Of a DNA stretch of 64,000 bases, positions 35,559-47,089 are shown one piece after another. The first letter of the stretch is position 1. Each line of letters opens with the position of its first letter. The notes beneath the pieces are model-generated. The model was not told the DNA's origin. It did no database searches and saw nothing but the letters and a program-made list of their open reading frames with translations. The stretch lies in contig NZ_JAKUDO010000001.1 of assembly GCF_022436485.1 (NCBI RefSeq), positions 248,001-312,000 of the forward strand, written 5' to 3'. The position numbers and the translations under genes were made by a program. The stretch comes from Agrococcus sp. ARC_14. Lineage in GTDB: Bacteria; Actinomycetota; Actinomycetes; Actinomycetales; Microbacteriaceae.

Positions 35559-36045
35559 GCTCGCAGCCACGGAGCCGGAGCGCGTGTGGCTGCGGCTCAA
35601 GGCGAAGATGGGCAACCCCGACATGGTCACTCGCGACGGCCGGCGCCGCACCAAACGGGATCCGGGTGCGTCGGTGCCGTTCGGCAAGGGCCGCGACCCG
35701 CGAGGGCTGGGGGATGTGCTCGCCACCTTCGCAGAGGATCGCGGCTGGGTCGCGACGCTCGCCCGCGCTGATGTGATGGTGCACTGGCCGGAGCTGGTGG
35801 GGGAGGACAATGCCGACCGCACCGAGCCGATCTCGTTCGAGGGGGGTGTGCTCACGGTGCGCTGCGCGTCGACGGCGTGGACGCAGCAGATGCGCATCCT
35901 GCGCGCCGAGACGACGACGCGCATCCTCGCCCGCTTCCCGGACTGCGGACTGGAGACGGTGCGCTTCATCGGGCCGGATCTGCCGAGCTTCCAGCGCGGA
36001 CGGCGCTCGGTGCCGGGGCGGGGGCCGCGGGATACGTGGGGTTGA
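35551..36045 (+). CDS. DciA-like DUF721 protein (helicase loader family)
   Basis: The product of 164 residues starts at ATG 35551 and ends with a DUF721 KH-like domain (WPELVGEDNADRTEPISFEGGVLTVRCASTAWTQQMRIL...ETVRFIGPDLPSF). DciA proteins load DnaB helicase in bacteria lacking DnaC/DnaI, and I see no dnaC-like gene here. The N-terminal half is basic and less conserved (RRRTKRDPGASVPFGKGRDPRGLGDVLATF). Overlap with recF implies translational coupling. Confidence 0.88.
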   Translation: MRELAATEPERVWLRLKAKMGNPDMVTRDGRRRTKRDPGASVPFGKGRDPRGLGDVLATFAEDRGWVATLARADVMVHWPELVGEDNADRTEPISFEGGVLTVRCASTAWTQQMRILRAETTTRILARFPDCGLETVRFIGPDLPSFQRGRRSVPGRGPRDTWG

Positions 36046-36090
36046 GCCTGCGGCGGCTACGCTGTCTGACACCTGCCTCAAGGAGGAGAC

Positions 36091-36789
36091 ATGCCCAGGC
36101 CATCGCGCACCCACGACGCCGTCGACCAGCTGCTCGACGCGATCATCGACGGCGCGCTCACCGCAGGTGAGCAGCTGCCGCCCGAGGGGCAGCTGGCCAT
36201 CGAGTTCGGCGTCTCACGCCTCACCATGCGCGAGGCCGTGCGGCTGCTGCAGGCGCAGGGCGTCATCGTGCAGGTGCCCGGCAGCCGACACCGCATCGCC
36301 CCGGTGTCGGAGTGGACCGGCATGGATGCCGTGGTGCGGCACGCACGCAGCGCCGGCCAGCGCCGCCGGTCGTCGATCGAGCTGCTGGAGGTGCGCATGA
36401 TGATCGAGACGGGCGCCGCGCAGCTCGCCGCCGAGCGCCGCACCGCCGAGCACCTCGCGACCCTCGAGTCGGCGCTCGAGCAGATGACCGCGCACCACGA
36501 GGCGGATGCCGTCGAGGCCTTCGTCGCCGCCGACCTCGTCTTCCACGACACCGTGCTGCGGGCGGCCGAGAACCGCATCCTCATCGCGGCGATGCTGCCG
36601 CTGACCTCGATGATGGCCGAGACGCGCGGCGAGACGAGCGCGGTGCCGCAGATCCGCGAGCATGCGATCGTCGACCACCGCAAGGTGCTCGACGCCATCC
36701 GCTCGGGCGTCGCGGTCGATGCTCGCGACGCGATGTCGCACCACATGCAGCAGACGCAGGACGACCTCGTCTCGCTCGTGCACGACTAG
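36091..36789 (+). CDS. FadR/GntR-family transcriptional regulator
   Basis: The 232-residue protein has an N-terminal winged helix-turn-helix (DAIIDGALTAGEQLPPEGQLAIEFGVSRLTMREAVRLLQAQGVI). A C-terminal all-helical FCD ligand domain contains the metal-binding residues of that family (DLVFHDTVLRAAEN, HAIVDHRKVLDAI, SHHMQQT). AAGGAGGAGAC precedes the ATG. It probably senses a sugar acid and controls the adjacent kinase gene. A GATATC-T-GATATC palindrome in the 98-bp gap ahead of that gene is a candidate site. Confidence 0.9.
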   Translation: MPRPSRTHDAVDQLLDAIIDGALTAGEQLPPEGQLAIEFGVSRLTMREAVRLLQAQGVIVQVPGSRHRIAPVSEWTGMDAVVRHARSAGQRRRSSIELLEVRMMIETGAAQLAAERRTAEHLATLESALEQMTAHHEADAVEAFVAADLVFHDTVLRAAENRILIAAMLPLTSMMAETRGETSAVPQIREHAIVDHRKVLDAIRSGVAVDARDAMSHHMQQTQDDLVSLVHD

Positions 36790-36805
36790 GGTCCGCACGA
36801 GCGGG

Positions 36806-36845
36806 TTGACAACCCAGGGCACCGTCTCCGAAGATATCTGATATC
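36806..36845 (+). promoter_or_regulatory. Promoter element and palindromic operator upstream of sugar-acid kinase
   Basis: TTGACA (36806-36811) is a consensus -35. The 13-bp palindrome GATATCTGATATC (36833-36845) lies where the -10 region should be. It is a plausible operator for the upstream FadR-like regulator. Confidence 0.5.
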
Positions 36846-36887
36846 CGATCGCGCGCCTCTGCCGATCCCGTGGACAAGGGAGTTCTC

Positions 36888-38291
36888 GTGCACATCGATG
36901 CGCTGCTGGCCGGCATCCCGGCGCCGCTCGACATCCCGGCGAGCGAGGTCGGCGCCGCGATGCCGGACGATCTCGTGCTCATCGTCCTCGACGACGACCC
37001 GACCGGCACGCAGTCGGTCGCCGGCCTGCCGGTGCTCACCCGCTGGGAGAGCGACGATCTCGACTGGGCACTCGCGCAGGGCTCACCTGCGGTCTACGTG
37101 CTCACGAACTCGCGCTCGCTGAGCGAGGAGCACGCAGCAGCGCGCAACCGGGAGATCGTCGCGGTCGCCGTGGCCGCCGCTGCGCGCGCCGGCCGGCGCG
37201 TCTCCTTCGTGAGCCGCAGCGACTCGACCCTGCGCGGGCACTTCCCGCTCGAGACCGACGTCCTGCGCGCGGCGGCGGCGGAGCACGGCGGGGAAGCGCC
37301 GCACCTCACGATGCTGGTGCCCGCATTCCCGGACTCGGGCCGCATCACGGTCGACGCCGTCCACTACTGGGTCGTCGACGGCGAGGCCACGCCCGTCGGC
37401 GAGACGCCCTTCGCCGCAGACGCCACGTTCGGCTACCACTCGTCCGATCTGCGGGACTGGGTCGAGGAGAAGACCGGGGGACGGGTCGTTCGCGAAGAGG
37501 TCGCCGCCCTCACCCTCCGCATCATCCGATCGGGGACGGATGCGGTCGTCGCGTTCCTCCGCGCGCTGCCGGCCGGCAGCGTGGTCGCCGTCGACACGGT
37601 CGAAGAGACCGACATGCGGCAGGTCGCGCTCGCGCTGCATGCGCTCGACCGCGAGGGCGTCACGGCGCTGCTGCGCATCGGCCCGCCCTACCTGCGCGCA
37701 CACATCGGCCAGCCGATCGCCGAGCCGATCACCGCCGACCGGATCGACTTCGCCAACGAGCGCGGCGGCCTCGTCGTCGTCGGCAGCCACGTGCCGCTCA
37801 CGACGGCGCAGCTCGGAGCGCTCATGGTCGACAGGCCTGACACGGCCACGATCGAGCTCGACGTGCGCTCGCTCATCGACGAGCGTCGCGATGCGCACCT
37901 GACGGCGCAGGCGGATGCGGTGGCCCGCGCGATCGAGCGCGGCACGGTCATCGTGCACACGAGCCGCGAGCTCGTCACCGGTCGTGACGGCGAGGAGAGC
38001 CTGGAGATCGCGCGCCAGGTCTCGGCCGGGCTCGTCGAGCTCGTCGCCCGCGTGCTGGCGCTGACGCCTCCGCGCTTCGTCATCGCGAAGGGCGGCATCA
38101 CCTCGAGCGACGTCGCCTCCGAGGCGCTGGAGATCCGTCGCGCGCAGGTCGTCGGCCCGATGCTTCCCGGGATCGTCTCGCTCTGGCAGCCGCAGGTCGG
38201 CCCCGCCATCGGCATCCCCTACGTCGTCTTCGCCGGCAATGTCGGCACCACCGAGTCGCTCGCGCTGGTGGTCCGCACGCTCGCCGACTGA
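36888..38291 (+). CDS. Four-carbon acid sugar kinase family protein (DUF1537)
   Basis: This protein of 467 residues has the N-terminal DUF1537 motif LIVLDDDPTGTQSVAGLPVLT, SRSDSTLRGHFPLETDVL, and the C-terminal nucleotide-binding domain with FVIAKGGITSSDVA and GNVGTTESLALVVR. Family members (OtnK, DtnK, LtnK) phosphorylate four-carbon sugar acids such as D-threonate or erythronate. No partner dehydrogenase or decarboxylase is nearby, so the pathway is incomplete here. I chose GTG 36888, which has AAGGGAG five bases upstream, over the GTG at 36870. Confidence 0.88.
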   Translation: MHIDALLAGIPAPLDIPASEVGAAMPDDLVLIVLDDDPTGTQSVAGLPVLTRWESDDLDWALAQGSPAVYVLTNSRSLSEEHAAARNREIVAVAVAAAARAGRRVSFVSRSDSTLRGHFPLETDVLRAAAAEHGGEAPHLTMLVPAFPDSGRITVDAVHYWVVDGEATPVGETPFAADATFGYHSSDLRDWVEEKTGGRVVREEVAALTLRIIRSGTDAVVAFLRALPAGSVVAVDTVEETDMRQVALALHALDREGVTALLRIGPPYLRAHIGQPIAEPITADRIDFANERGGLVVVGSHVPLTTAQLGALMVDRPDTATIELDVRSLIDERRDAHLTAQADAVARAIERGTVIVHTSRELVTGRDGEESLEIARQVSAGLVELVARVLALTPPRFVIAKGGITSSDVASEALEIRRAQVVGPMLPGIVSLWQPQVGPAIGIPYVVFAGNVGTTESLALVVRTLAD

Positions 38292-38434
38292 AGCCTCCGC
38301 ATCCGGCATCCTTCTGAGCGGGGGATCGTCACCGATTCTGAACCGGCCCACGGAGGCCTGTGGAGGCATCCTGCGCTCGAGAACGAGGTTGTGGCAGGGT
38401 TTCGTGCCGTCTGGAGCCCCGATCGGCCCTCTGA

Positions 38435-40588
<2,154 letters not shown>

Positions 40589-40603
40589 GGCTGAGAGAAG
40601 ACG

Positions 40604-43255
40604 ATGACTGACGAGACGACTCCCACCGCCGAGCCCTTCGACCGCGACGCCCCCAACCACGGGGCCATCGAGCAGGTCGACCTGCAGCTCGAGATGCAGC
40701 GCTCCTACCTCGACTACGCGATGAGCGTGATCGTGGGCCGCGCCCTGCCAGAGGTCCGCGACGGGCTCAAGCCGGTGCACCGCCGGGTGCTCTACGCGAT
40801 GTACGACGGCGGCTACCGCCCCGACAAGGCGTTCTCCAAGTGCTCGCGCGTCGTCGGCGACGTCATGGGGCAGTTCCACCCGCACGGCGACACGGCCATC
40901 TACGACGCGCTGGTGCGCCTCGTGCAGCCGTGGAGCCTGCGCTACCCGCTCGCGCTCGGACAGGGCAACTTCGGCTCCGCGGGCGATGACCAGGCCGCTG
41001 CGGCTCGATACACAGAGACGAAGATGGCCCCGCTCGCCATGGAGATGGTGCGCGACATCGACGAGGACACCGTCGACTTCCAGGACAACTACGACGGTCG
41101 CACACAGGAGCCCTCGGTGCTCCCGGCGCGCTTCCCGAACCTGCTCGTCAACGGCTCCGTGGGCATCGCCGTCGGCATGGCCACGAACATCCCCCCGCAC
41201 AACCTGCGCGAGGTTGCGGCAGGAGCCATCTGGCATCTCGAGCACCCGGATGCGTCGAAGGAAGAGCTGCTCGAGGCGCTCATCGAGCGCATCCAGGGCC
41301 CGGACTTCCCGACCGGTGCGCAGATCCTCGGCACCAAGGGCATCCAGGAGGCCTATCGCACGGGTCGCGGCTCGATCACGATGCGGGCCGTCGTCACGGT
41401 CGAGGAGGTCGGCAACCGCACGGCGCTCGTCGTCACGGAGCTGCCGTACCAGGTGAACCCGGACCGGCTCGCGGATCGCATCGCCGAGCTCGTCAAGGAC
41501 GGCAAGCTGCAGGGCATCGCCGATCTCGAGGACCAGACCTCAGGCCGCACCGGCCAGCGCCTCGTCATCACGCTGAAGCGCGATGCGGTGGCGAAGGTGG
41601 TGCTGAACAACCTCTACAAGCACACGCAGCTGCAGGAGAACTTCGGCGCGAACATGCTGGCGATCGTCGATGGCGTGCCGCGCACGCTGCCGATCGACGG
41701 CTTCATCACGCATTGGGCCGACCACCAGGTCGAGGTCATCGTGCGGCGCACGCAGTTCCGCCTCCTCAAGGCCGAGGAGCGCATGCACACGCTCGAGGGC
41801 TATCTGAAGGCGCTCGACGCGCTCGACGAGGTCATCGCGCTCATCCGCGGATCCGCCACCACCGAAGCGGCACGCACCGGGCTGATGCAGCTGCTCGACG
41901 TCGACGAGAAGCAGGCAGCAGAGATCCTGGAGCTGCAGCTGCGCCGCCTGGCGGCGCTGGAGCGGCAGAAGATCCAGGACGAGGCGACCGAGCTCGAGGC
42001 CAAGATCGTCGACTACAAGGACATCATCGGCAGCCCGGCACGCCAGCGCACGATCATCATCGACGAGCTCCGCGAGGTCGTCGTGAAGTTCGGCGACGAC
42101 CGCCGCACGGAGATCATGTACGGCTACGGCGGTGACGTCTCGATGGAAGACCTCATCCCCGAGGAGCAGATCGTCGTCAGCCTGACGACCGGCGGCTACA
42201 TCAAGCGCACCCGCATCGACCAGTACCGCGCGCAGCACCGTGGCGGCAAGGGCGTCAGGGGCGCGCAGCTGCGCAGCGACGACATCGTCGGGCACTTCAG
42301 CGTGAACTCGACGCACGACTGGATGCTGTTCTTCACGAACCTCGGCCGGGTCTACCGGATGAAGGCGTACGAGATCGCCGAGGCCGGCCGCGATGCCAAG
42401 GGCCAGCACGTCGCCAACCTGCTGGCGTTCCAGCCCGATGAGCAGGTGCAGACCGTGCTCACGCTCCGCAGCTACGAGCAGGCCGACTACCTCGTGCTCG
42501 CCACACTGCACGGGCAGGTCAAGAAGACGAAGCTCGAGCTCTACGACACGAACCGCTCCGGCGGCATCATCGCCATCAACCTCGCAGACGACGACCGGCT
42601 GATCTCGGCGATGCTGGCCGACTCGGACGACGAGATCCTGGTGATCTCGAAGCAGGGTCGCGCGGCTCGCTTCGAGGCCACCGACGAGGCGCTGCGCCCG
42701 ATGGGTCGGGCGACCGGCGGCGTGCGCGGCATCCGTCTCCGCAGCGACGACGAGGCGCTCGCAGCGATGGTCATCGGCGACGAGGGCTACGTGTTCGTCG
42801 TCACGGAGCAGGGCTTCGGCAAGAAGACCGCGGTCACCGACTACCCGACGAAGGGCCGTGGCACGCAGGGAGTGCTGACGTTCTCCTCCGGCGGTCACGA
42901 TCGCGGCGCCCTCGTCGGCGCGACGATCGTGCAGGACGGCGATGAGCTGCTGCTCATCCGCACCTCCGGCAAGGTCATCCGCTCGCACGTCGACGAGGTG
43001 CGCGCCACCGGCCGCACCACGATGGGCGTGCAGTTCGCGGAGCGCTCCGAGAAGGATCTGGTGATCCAGATCGCCCGAAACGTGGAGGAAGAGGTCGTGG
43101 AGGCGGCCGCCGAGGCCGATGCGCCCGCGCCGGCCGACGCATCCGCCACCTCTGACGCTGCAGGCACCGTCGACGCGGAGGTCGATGGCGCTATCGTTGA
43201 CGCCACGGACGACGCAGACGCCGACGCCGACACCACTGAGGAGAACGACGAATGA
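40604..43255 (+). CDS. gyrA: DNA gyrase subunit A
   Basis: The 883-residue protein has the winged-helix/tower domains with catalytic tyrosine Y136 (AARYTETK). The quinolone-region sequence [14 protein letters not shown] has Thr at the position of E. coli Ser83. The C-terminal beta-pinwheel contains the GyrA-box motif QHRGGKG (about 544-550). It ends in a long acidic Ala/Asp tail of about 50 residues. It cleaves and rejoins the gate DNA. A GAGAAG sits five bases before the ATG, 15 bases after gyrB. Its stop overlaps the DUF3566 start by ATGA. Confidence 0.97.
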   Translation: MTDETTPTAEPFDRDAPNHGAIEQVDLQLEMQRSYLDYAMSVIVGRALPEVRDGLKPVHRRVLYAMYDGGYRPDKAFSKCSRVVGDVMGQFHPHGDTAIYDALVRLVQPWSLRYPLALGQGNFGSAGDDQAAAARYTETKMAPLAMEMVRDIDEDTVDFQDNYDGRTQEPSVLPARFPNLLVNGSVGIAVGMATNIPPHNLREVAAGAIWHLEHPDASKEELLEALIERIQGPDFPTGAQILGTKGIQEAYRTGRGSITMRAVVTVEEVGNRTALVVTELPYQVNPDRLADRIAELVKDGKLQGIADLEDQTSGRTGQRLVITLKRDAVAKVVLNNLYKHTQLQENFGANMLAIVDGVPRTLPIDGFITHWADHQVEVIVRRTQFRLLKAEERMHTLEGYLKALDALDEVIALIRGSATTEAARTGLMQLLDVDEKQAAEILELQLRRLAALERQKIQDEATELEAKIVDYKDIIGSPARQRTIIIDELREVVVKFGDDRRTEIMYGYGGDVSMEDLIPEEQIVVSLTTGGYIKRTRIDQYRAQHRGGKGVRGAQLRSDDIVGHFSVNSTHDWMLFFTNLGRVYRMKAYEIAEAGRDAKGQHVANLLAFQPDEQVQTVLTLRSYEQADYLVLATLHGQVKKTKLELYDTNRSGGIIAINLADDDRLISAMLADSDDEILVISKQGRAARFEATDEALRPMGRATGGVRGIRLRSDDEALAAMVIGDEGYVFVVTEQGFGKKTAVTDYPTKGRGTQGVLTFSSGGHDRGALVGATIVQDGDELLLIRTSGKVIRSHVDEVRATGRTTMGVQFAERSEKDLVIQIARNVEEEVVEAAAEADAPAPADASATSDAAGTVDAEVDGAIVDATDDADADADTTEENDE

Positions 43256-43659
43256 GCATTGCCGAGAAGCTGCAGAGCAAGACGCCTCGTCGCAGCGGAT
43301 CGAACAAGCAGGTGCGCCTGCGGCTCGTGCACGTCGACTTCTGGTCGGCCATGAAGGTCTCGGCGATCCTGGGCCTGGTGCTCGGCATCGTGCAGCTGGT
43401 CGTCACCTTCGTGATGTGGACGCTGCTGCAGGTCGTCGGACTGTTCGACAGCTTCAACAACGTGCTCCGCGACATCCTGGCGCAACCAGATTTCGAGATC
43501 ACCTCGATCCTGTCGCTGCCGCAGGTGCTGATGTTCACGCTGCTCGTCGCGGTGCTGAACTTCGTGGTGATCACCGTGATGGGCGCCGTTGTCGCAGTGA
43601 TCTACAACCTCTCGGTGCGCCTCACCGGGGGCCTGCAGGTCGGCTTCGCCAACCAGTGA
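43252..43659 (+). CDS. DUF3566 membrane protein
   Basis: The 135-residue protein has a basic N-terminal stretch ([26 protein letters not shown]) and two TM helices (about 35-60 and 88-118), with [20 protein letters not shown] at the end. This is the small membrane protein that follows gyrA in most actinobacteria. Function is unknown. It is translationally coupled to gyrA through ATGA (43252-43255). Confidence 0.9.
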   Translation: MSIAEKLQSKTPRRSGSNKQVRLRLVHVDFWSAMKVSAILGLVLGIVQLVVTFVMWTLLQVVGLFDSFNNVLRDILAQPDFEITSILSLPQVLMFTLLVAVLNFVVITVMGAVVAVIYNLSVRLTGGLQVGFANQ

Positions 43660-43700
43660 TGCGGCACCGGACGGTGTTCCGGGAGGGAAGCACGGCATGG

Positions 43701-43706
43701 TAGAGT
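43701..43706 (+). promoter_or_regulatory. tRNA-Ile promoter -10
   Basis: TAGAGT lies 14 bases before the mature tRNA-Ile 5' end. TTCCGG (43677-43682) upstream is a weak -35. Confidence 0.45.
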
Positions 43707-43720
43707 CGATGCTTGTGCTC

Positions 43721-43797
43721 GGGGCTATAGCTCAGGCGGTTAGAGCGCTTCGCTGATAACGAAGAGGTCCATGGTTCGAGTCCATGTAGCCCCACCA
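43721..43797 (+). tRNA. tRNA-Ile (GAT anticodon)
   Basis: This is a 77-base cloverleaf with acceptor GGGGCTA/TAGCCCC, D arm with GCTCAGGCGGTTAGAGC, anticodon stem CTTCG/CGAAG with GAT in the loop CTGATAA, and T arm with GGTTCGAGTCC. The 3' CCA is encoded (43795-43797). Confidence 0.97.
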
Positions 43798-43824
43798 CGC
43801 ACAATCCCACGGCAGTGATGCCAC

Positions 43825-43897
43825 GGGGCCTTAGCTCAGTTGGTAGAGCGCCTGCTTTGCAAGCAGGATGTCGGGAGTTCGATTCTCCCAGGCTCCA
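43825..43897 (+). tRNA. tRNA-Ala (TGC anticodon)
   Basis: This is a 73-base cloverleaf with acceptor GGGGCCT/AGGCTCC (one G-U pair), D arm GCTCAGTTGGTAGAGC, anticodon stem CCTGC/GCAGG with loop TTTGCAA, and T arm GTTCGATTC. CCA is not encoded. It is 27 bases after tRNA-Ile and probably processed from the same transcript. Confidence 0.96.
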
Positions 43898-43903
43898 CAG
43901 TTC

Positions 43904-43930
43904 GACCCCCGGCCATGACGGCCGGGGGTC
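43904..43930 (+). terminator. Terminator after tRNA-Ile/tRNA-Ala
   Basis: An 11-bp GC-rich stem (43904-43914 with 43920-43930) and a five-base loop are followed by TTCTCGTTG. Confidence 0.88.
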
Positions 43931-43984
43931 TTCTCGTTGTTCGAGGAACGGCGGAGCGCGTCGCGAGGACTTCGACCCTCGGGG

Positions 43985-44018
43985 TTGACTGCGCTAGATA
44001 GTGAGTGTTCACTATCTA
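43985..44018 (+). promoter_or_regulatory. TetR promoter with perfect palindromic operator
   Basis: TTGACT (43985-43990) and TTCACT (44008-44013) are 17 bases apart. The start codon is seven bases after the -10, so the mRNA is leaderless. The inverted repeat TAGATAGTGA-GTGT-TCACTATCTA (43995-44018) covers the spacer and -10, a textbook autorepression layout. Confidence 0.82.
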
Positions 44019-44020
44019 AC

Positions 44021-44569
44021 ATGGCAACCACGAGAGCCCCACGCGTCGGGATCGAGGAGCGACGGCCCCAGATCCTGATCGCCGGGCTCACCGAGTTCAG
44101 CCACAAGGGACTGCACGGCAGCTCGACCGTGACCATCGCCGCCGAGGTCGGCATCTCGCAGCCCAATCTGTTCCGCATCTTCCGCACCAAGCGCGACCTG
44201 TTCGTCGCCGTGCTGGAGGAGGCCTTCGCGAAGATCGCGCGCGAGATGCTCACCCTCGGCGCGCAGGATCCCGGGGCGCCGCTCGACACGATGTCGGATG
44301 CGTGGGGCTTGCTGATGGAGGACCGCGAGCTCATGCTCATGGTGCTGCAGGGATACGCAGCGAGCTCCGACGCCGTCATCCGCGATCGTATGCAGCGGTG
44401 GACCGGCGAGACGTTCGAGACCCTCGAGTCCATGCGCGGCGTGACCACTGACATCGCGCACGACTTCTTTGCCGACGGGATGCTCTACATGATCGCCGCC
44501 TCGATCGATCTCCCGGCGCGTGCGGACCAGGAGCCGTGGGCGAAGCGTTTCCTCGACTCCGGATCCTGA
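44021..44569 (+). CDS. TetR/AcrR-family transcriptional regulator
   Basis: The 182-residue protein has a helix-turn-helix (ILIAGLTEFSHKGLHGSSTVTIAAEVGISQPNLFRIFRTKRDLFVAVL) and a C-terminal ligand-binding helical domain. ATG 44021 is placed directly after a promoter/operator; the longer upstream frame would run through that operator and is rejected. It probably represses itself and the downstream oxidoreductase gene, which follows in the same direction after 87 bases. Confidence 0.93.
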   Translation: MATTRAPRVGIEERRPQILIAGLTEFSHKGLHGSSTVTIAAEVGISQPNLFRIFRTKRDLFVAVLEEAFAKIAREMLTLGAQDPGAPLDTMSDAWGLLMEDRELMLMVLQGYAASSDAVIRDRMQRWTGETFETLESMRGVTTDIAHDFFADGMLYMIAASIDLPARADQEPWAKRFLDSGS

Positions 44570-44656
44570 GCCGACACGAGTCCGCTCCGAGCCGCTCGCA
44601 GGTCTGCCGGCAGTGACTGGTCACGTTCTCAACCCGCAACAACAGGAGGAACGACC

Positions 44657-45505
44657 ATGACAACTCCCACCGTCCTGGTGCTCGGGGCGACCGGCACCGT
44701 CGGCTCCGCGCTCGTCGCTGAGCTTGGCGTCCGCGGCGCGGCCGTCCGCGCGATGACGCGACGTCCCGATCATGAGATCCCCGGCGCAGAGACGGTCGTC
44801 GGCGATCTGCGGGACCCCGCGAGCCTCCGCGAGGCGCTCGTGGGCATCGACGCGATGTTCCTCAACAGCCCCTCCGAGGAGGAGGCGGCCGAGCTGCAGA
44901 TGCGTGCCGTGGAGATCGCTCGCGACGCAGGCCTCGGCCGGCTGGTGCTGCTGTCGCAGTTCGCTGCGACGGCCGACTCCCCCGTGCGGTTCCTGCGCTG
45001 GCATGCGGCCGTCGAGGCGCATCTCGCGCAGTCGGAGATCGCGCACGTCGTCCTCCGTCCCAACCTCTACATGCAGTCGCTGCTCGGGTTCGCGAGCAGC
45101 ATCGCCGCAGGTTGGTTCGCAGCGTCAGCAGGCGACGCGGCCGTGAGCGTCATCGACACACGGGACATCGCCGCCTCCGCTGCCGTCGCGTTGACCGGAG
45201 ACGTGCACGGCACGTACACGCTCACCGGCCCAAGGGCGGTGACGCACGACGAGATCGCCGCTGCGCTCGCCACAGCGATCGGTCGTTCCGTCGAGTATCG
45301 CGATGTCTCTCCGCGGGAGTTCGCGGCTGCCATGACCGACTGGCTGCCGCCCTGGCAGCTCGAGGGAGCGGTGGAGGACTTCGCGCACTACGCGCGCGGC
45401 GAGGCAGCCGAGGTCACGACGGCCGTCGCCGACCTGACCACCCGCCCCGCTGGCGACATCATCGACTTCGCTCGCGACCACGCCGATGCCTTCCGGGGCG
45501 CCTGA
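44657..45505 (+). CDS. NmrA/QorB-like NAD(P)-binding oxidoreductase
   Basis: This 282-residue atypical short-chain dehydrogenase has the N-terminal GATGTVGSALVAEL dinucleotide motif, LLSQFAATADSPVRF and the LRPNLYMQ motif typical of NmrA-like/QorB-like proteins. It lacks a YxxxK catalytic pair. QorB-like members reduce quinones, and other NmrA proteins are redox sensors. AGGAGG is eight bases before the ATG. It is likely under control of the preceding TetR gene. Confidence 0.88.
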   Translation: MTTPTVLVLGATGTVGSALVAELGVRGAAVRAMTRRPDHEIPGAETVVGDLRDPASLREALVGIDAMFLNSPSEEEAAELQMRAVEIARDAGLGRLVLLSQFAATADSPVRFLRWHAAVEAHLAQSEIAHVVLRPNLYMQSLLGFASSIAAGWFAASAGDAAVSVIDTRDIAASAAVALTGDVHGTYTLTGPRAVTHDEIAAALATAIGRSVEYRDVSPREFAAAMTDWLPPWQLEGAVEDFAHYARGEAAEVTTAVADLTTRPAGDIIDFARDHADAFRGA

Positions 45506-45576
45506 CGGAGACGGCCCCTTCCTGCGCCTGAGTCGGGCGTCGCAGCCAGACACCGGGCAGTGCGAGGATGGTCCGG

Positions 45577-46968
45577 ATGGACAGGCGCAAGGACTGGCGG
45601 CAGCGGATCGTGGGCGCGATCCGCACAGACGCGTCCGCGCGGCCGATGACCGAGGCCATCCTCACGATCGACGAGGTGCATGCGCGCAAGGTCATCGACC
45701 TCGCGATGCGCATCGCCGAGGCGCTGACCGCCGTCGGCGCCTCGGCCAACGACGTCGCGCTCGCGACCATCCGCGTCTCGGGTGCGCTCGGCATCCGCCC
45801 CGTGCACGTCGACGTCACCTACAACTCGATCGGCGTCTCCTACCACCGCCACGACACCGACCTGCCGATCACGCTGATCCGGGTCGTGCGCGCGCCCGTG
45901 CCCGACCACGCCAAGCTGCAGCAGCTGCAGGCGCTCGTCGCCGACATCGAGGGCGGCCTCGAGCTCGAGCATGCGCGCAGCCGCTTCCACGCGATCCGCC
46001 GCCTGCCGTTCATGTATCGCCCGGCGTTCATCGTGCTCGCGCAGGGCGTCCTGACGGTCGGCGTCGCGCTGCTGTTCGGCGCCTCGTGGATCATCGCGCT
46101 CGTCGCCTTCCTCGCCGCGTGCGCCGCCGCCATGGTGCAGCGGCTGATGTCGCGCATGCGAGTGCCCTTCTTCTTCGCCCAGATCGTCGGCGCCTTCGTG
46201 GTCACGGCGATCGCCGCGGTGACGAGCTGGCTGGCGCAGCTGGGCGTGCCGCTGCTCGAGGACGCACGACCGTCGATCATCGTCGCCGCGGGCATCGTGC
46301 TCATGCTCGCGGGCATGTCGGTCGTCGGCGCCGCCCAGGACGCGATCGACGGCTTCGCGCTCACCGCGGGCGGCCGCATCCTCGACCTCGCGCTCCTCAC
46401 GCTCGGCGTCGTGATCGGCATCGTCGGCGGCCTGTCGATCGCGCGAGCGCTGGGGATGGGCTTCGTGCTCTCGAGCGGGGCCACCGCGCTGGGCCCGCTG
46501 CCGCTGCAGTTCGCCGGCGTCGTGGTGATCGCGATCGCCGTGGCCATCTGGAACGGCGCCGGCCTGCGTACCATCGTCGTCAGCGCCGTGCTCGGCTGCA
46601 TCGCCTGGCTGGGCTACACGGCGGCGACCGCCGGCGGCTTCGACGTAGCGGTCTCGAGCGCGTTCGGCGCCCTGATCGCAAGCTTCATCGGCATCCTCGT
46701 CGCCCACCGCCTGCACGTGCCGTCGATCGCCGTCACCACCGCCGCGATCGTGCCCATGGTGCCGGGCTCCGCCGTCTTCCGAGGCCTGCTCGAGCTCGTG
46801 GAGGCCGACGGCACCGCCGAGAGCCTCGTGCTGGGCGTCGCGACGCTCATCGGCGCCGGTTCGATCGGCATCGCGCTCGCCGCCGGTTCGTCGCTGGGCC
46901 TGTTCCTCGGGGCACCGCTGCGCGACACCATGGAGAGCCGCGTGCGCTCCCGCGGCCGCATCCGCTGA
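45577..46968 (+). CDS. ThrE-type threonine/serine exporter
   Basis: The 463-residue protein combines an N-terminal soluble-like segment (about 40-130) and the ThrE membrane domains, with about ten hydrophobic helices in two sets, including 'VPSIAVTTAAIVPMVPGSAVFRGLLELVE' near the C-terminus. The fused N-terminal DUF1212 and C-terminal DUF3815 parts match the actinobacterial single-chain form described for Corynebacterium glutamicum ThrE. ATG 45577 has GAGG nine bases upstream. The ATG at 45568 adds three residues. Confidence 0.88.
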   Translation: MDRRKDWRQRIVGAIRTDASARPMTEAILTIDEVHARKVIDLAMRIAEALTAVGASANDVALATIRVSGALGIRPVHVDVTYNSIGVSYHRHDTDLPITLIRVVRAPVPDHAKLQQLQALVADIEGGLELEHARSRFHAIRRLPFMYRPAFIVLAQGVLTVGVALLFGASWIIALVAFLAACAAAMVQRLMSRMRVPFFFAQIVGAFVVTAIAAVTSWLAQLGVPLLEDARPSIIVAAGIVLMLAGMSVVGAAQDAIDGFALTAGGRILDLALLTLGVVIGIVGGLSIARALGMGFVLSSGATALGPLPLQFAGVVVIAIAVAIWNGAGLRTIVVSAVLGCIAWLGYTAATAGGFDVAVSSAFGALIASFIGILVAHRLHVPSIAVTTAAIVPMVPGSAVFRGLLELVEADGTAESLVLGVATLIGAGSIGIALAAGSSLGLFLGAPLRDTMESRVRSRGRIR

Positions 46969-47089
46969 CACCCTCGTCTTCGCGCTCGCGGCGCAGGAGG
47001 GCTACCGTGGTGGGGTCCCGTCGGGCGCGCCTCGGCGCGGGCCGCCGGGAGCGACGCGTCCCGGAGCAGGCAGGGAGCAGCGGAGGACG

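Noticed and set aside
33519..35969. 816-codon antisense frame opposite gnd/recF/dciA
   Set aside because: It is fully explained by codon bias of the sense genes. No start signal or motif is seen.
40874..40918. Quinolone-resistance mutation in gyrA (Thr at the E. coli Ser83 position)
   Set aside because: The residue at this position varies naturally between taxa, so resistance cannot be inferred without a susceptible reference.
43937..44020. Longer TetR start at 43937
   Set aside because: The extra residues would be encoded by the terminator-proximal DNA and the promoter/operator itself.
46969..47089. Possible riboswitch before the BCCT transporter
   Set aside because: The gap is GC-rich and can fold, but I could match it to no known riboswitch consensus.
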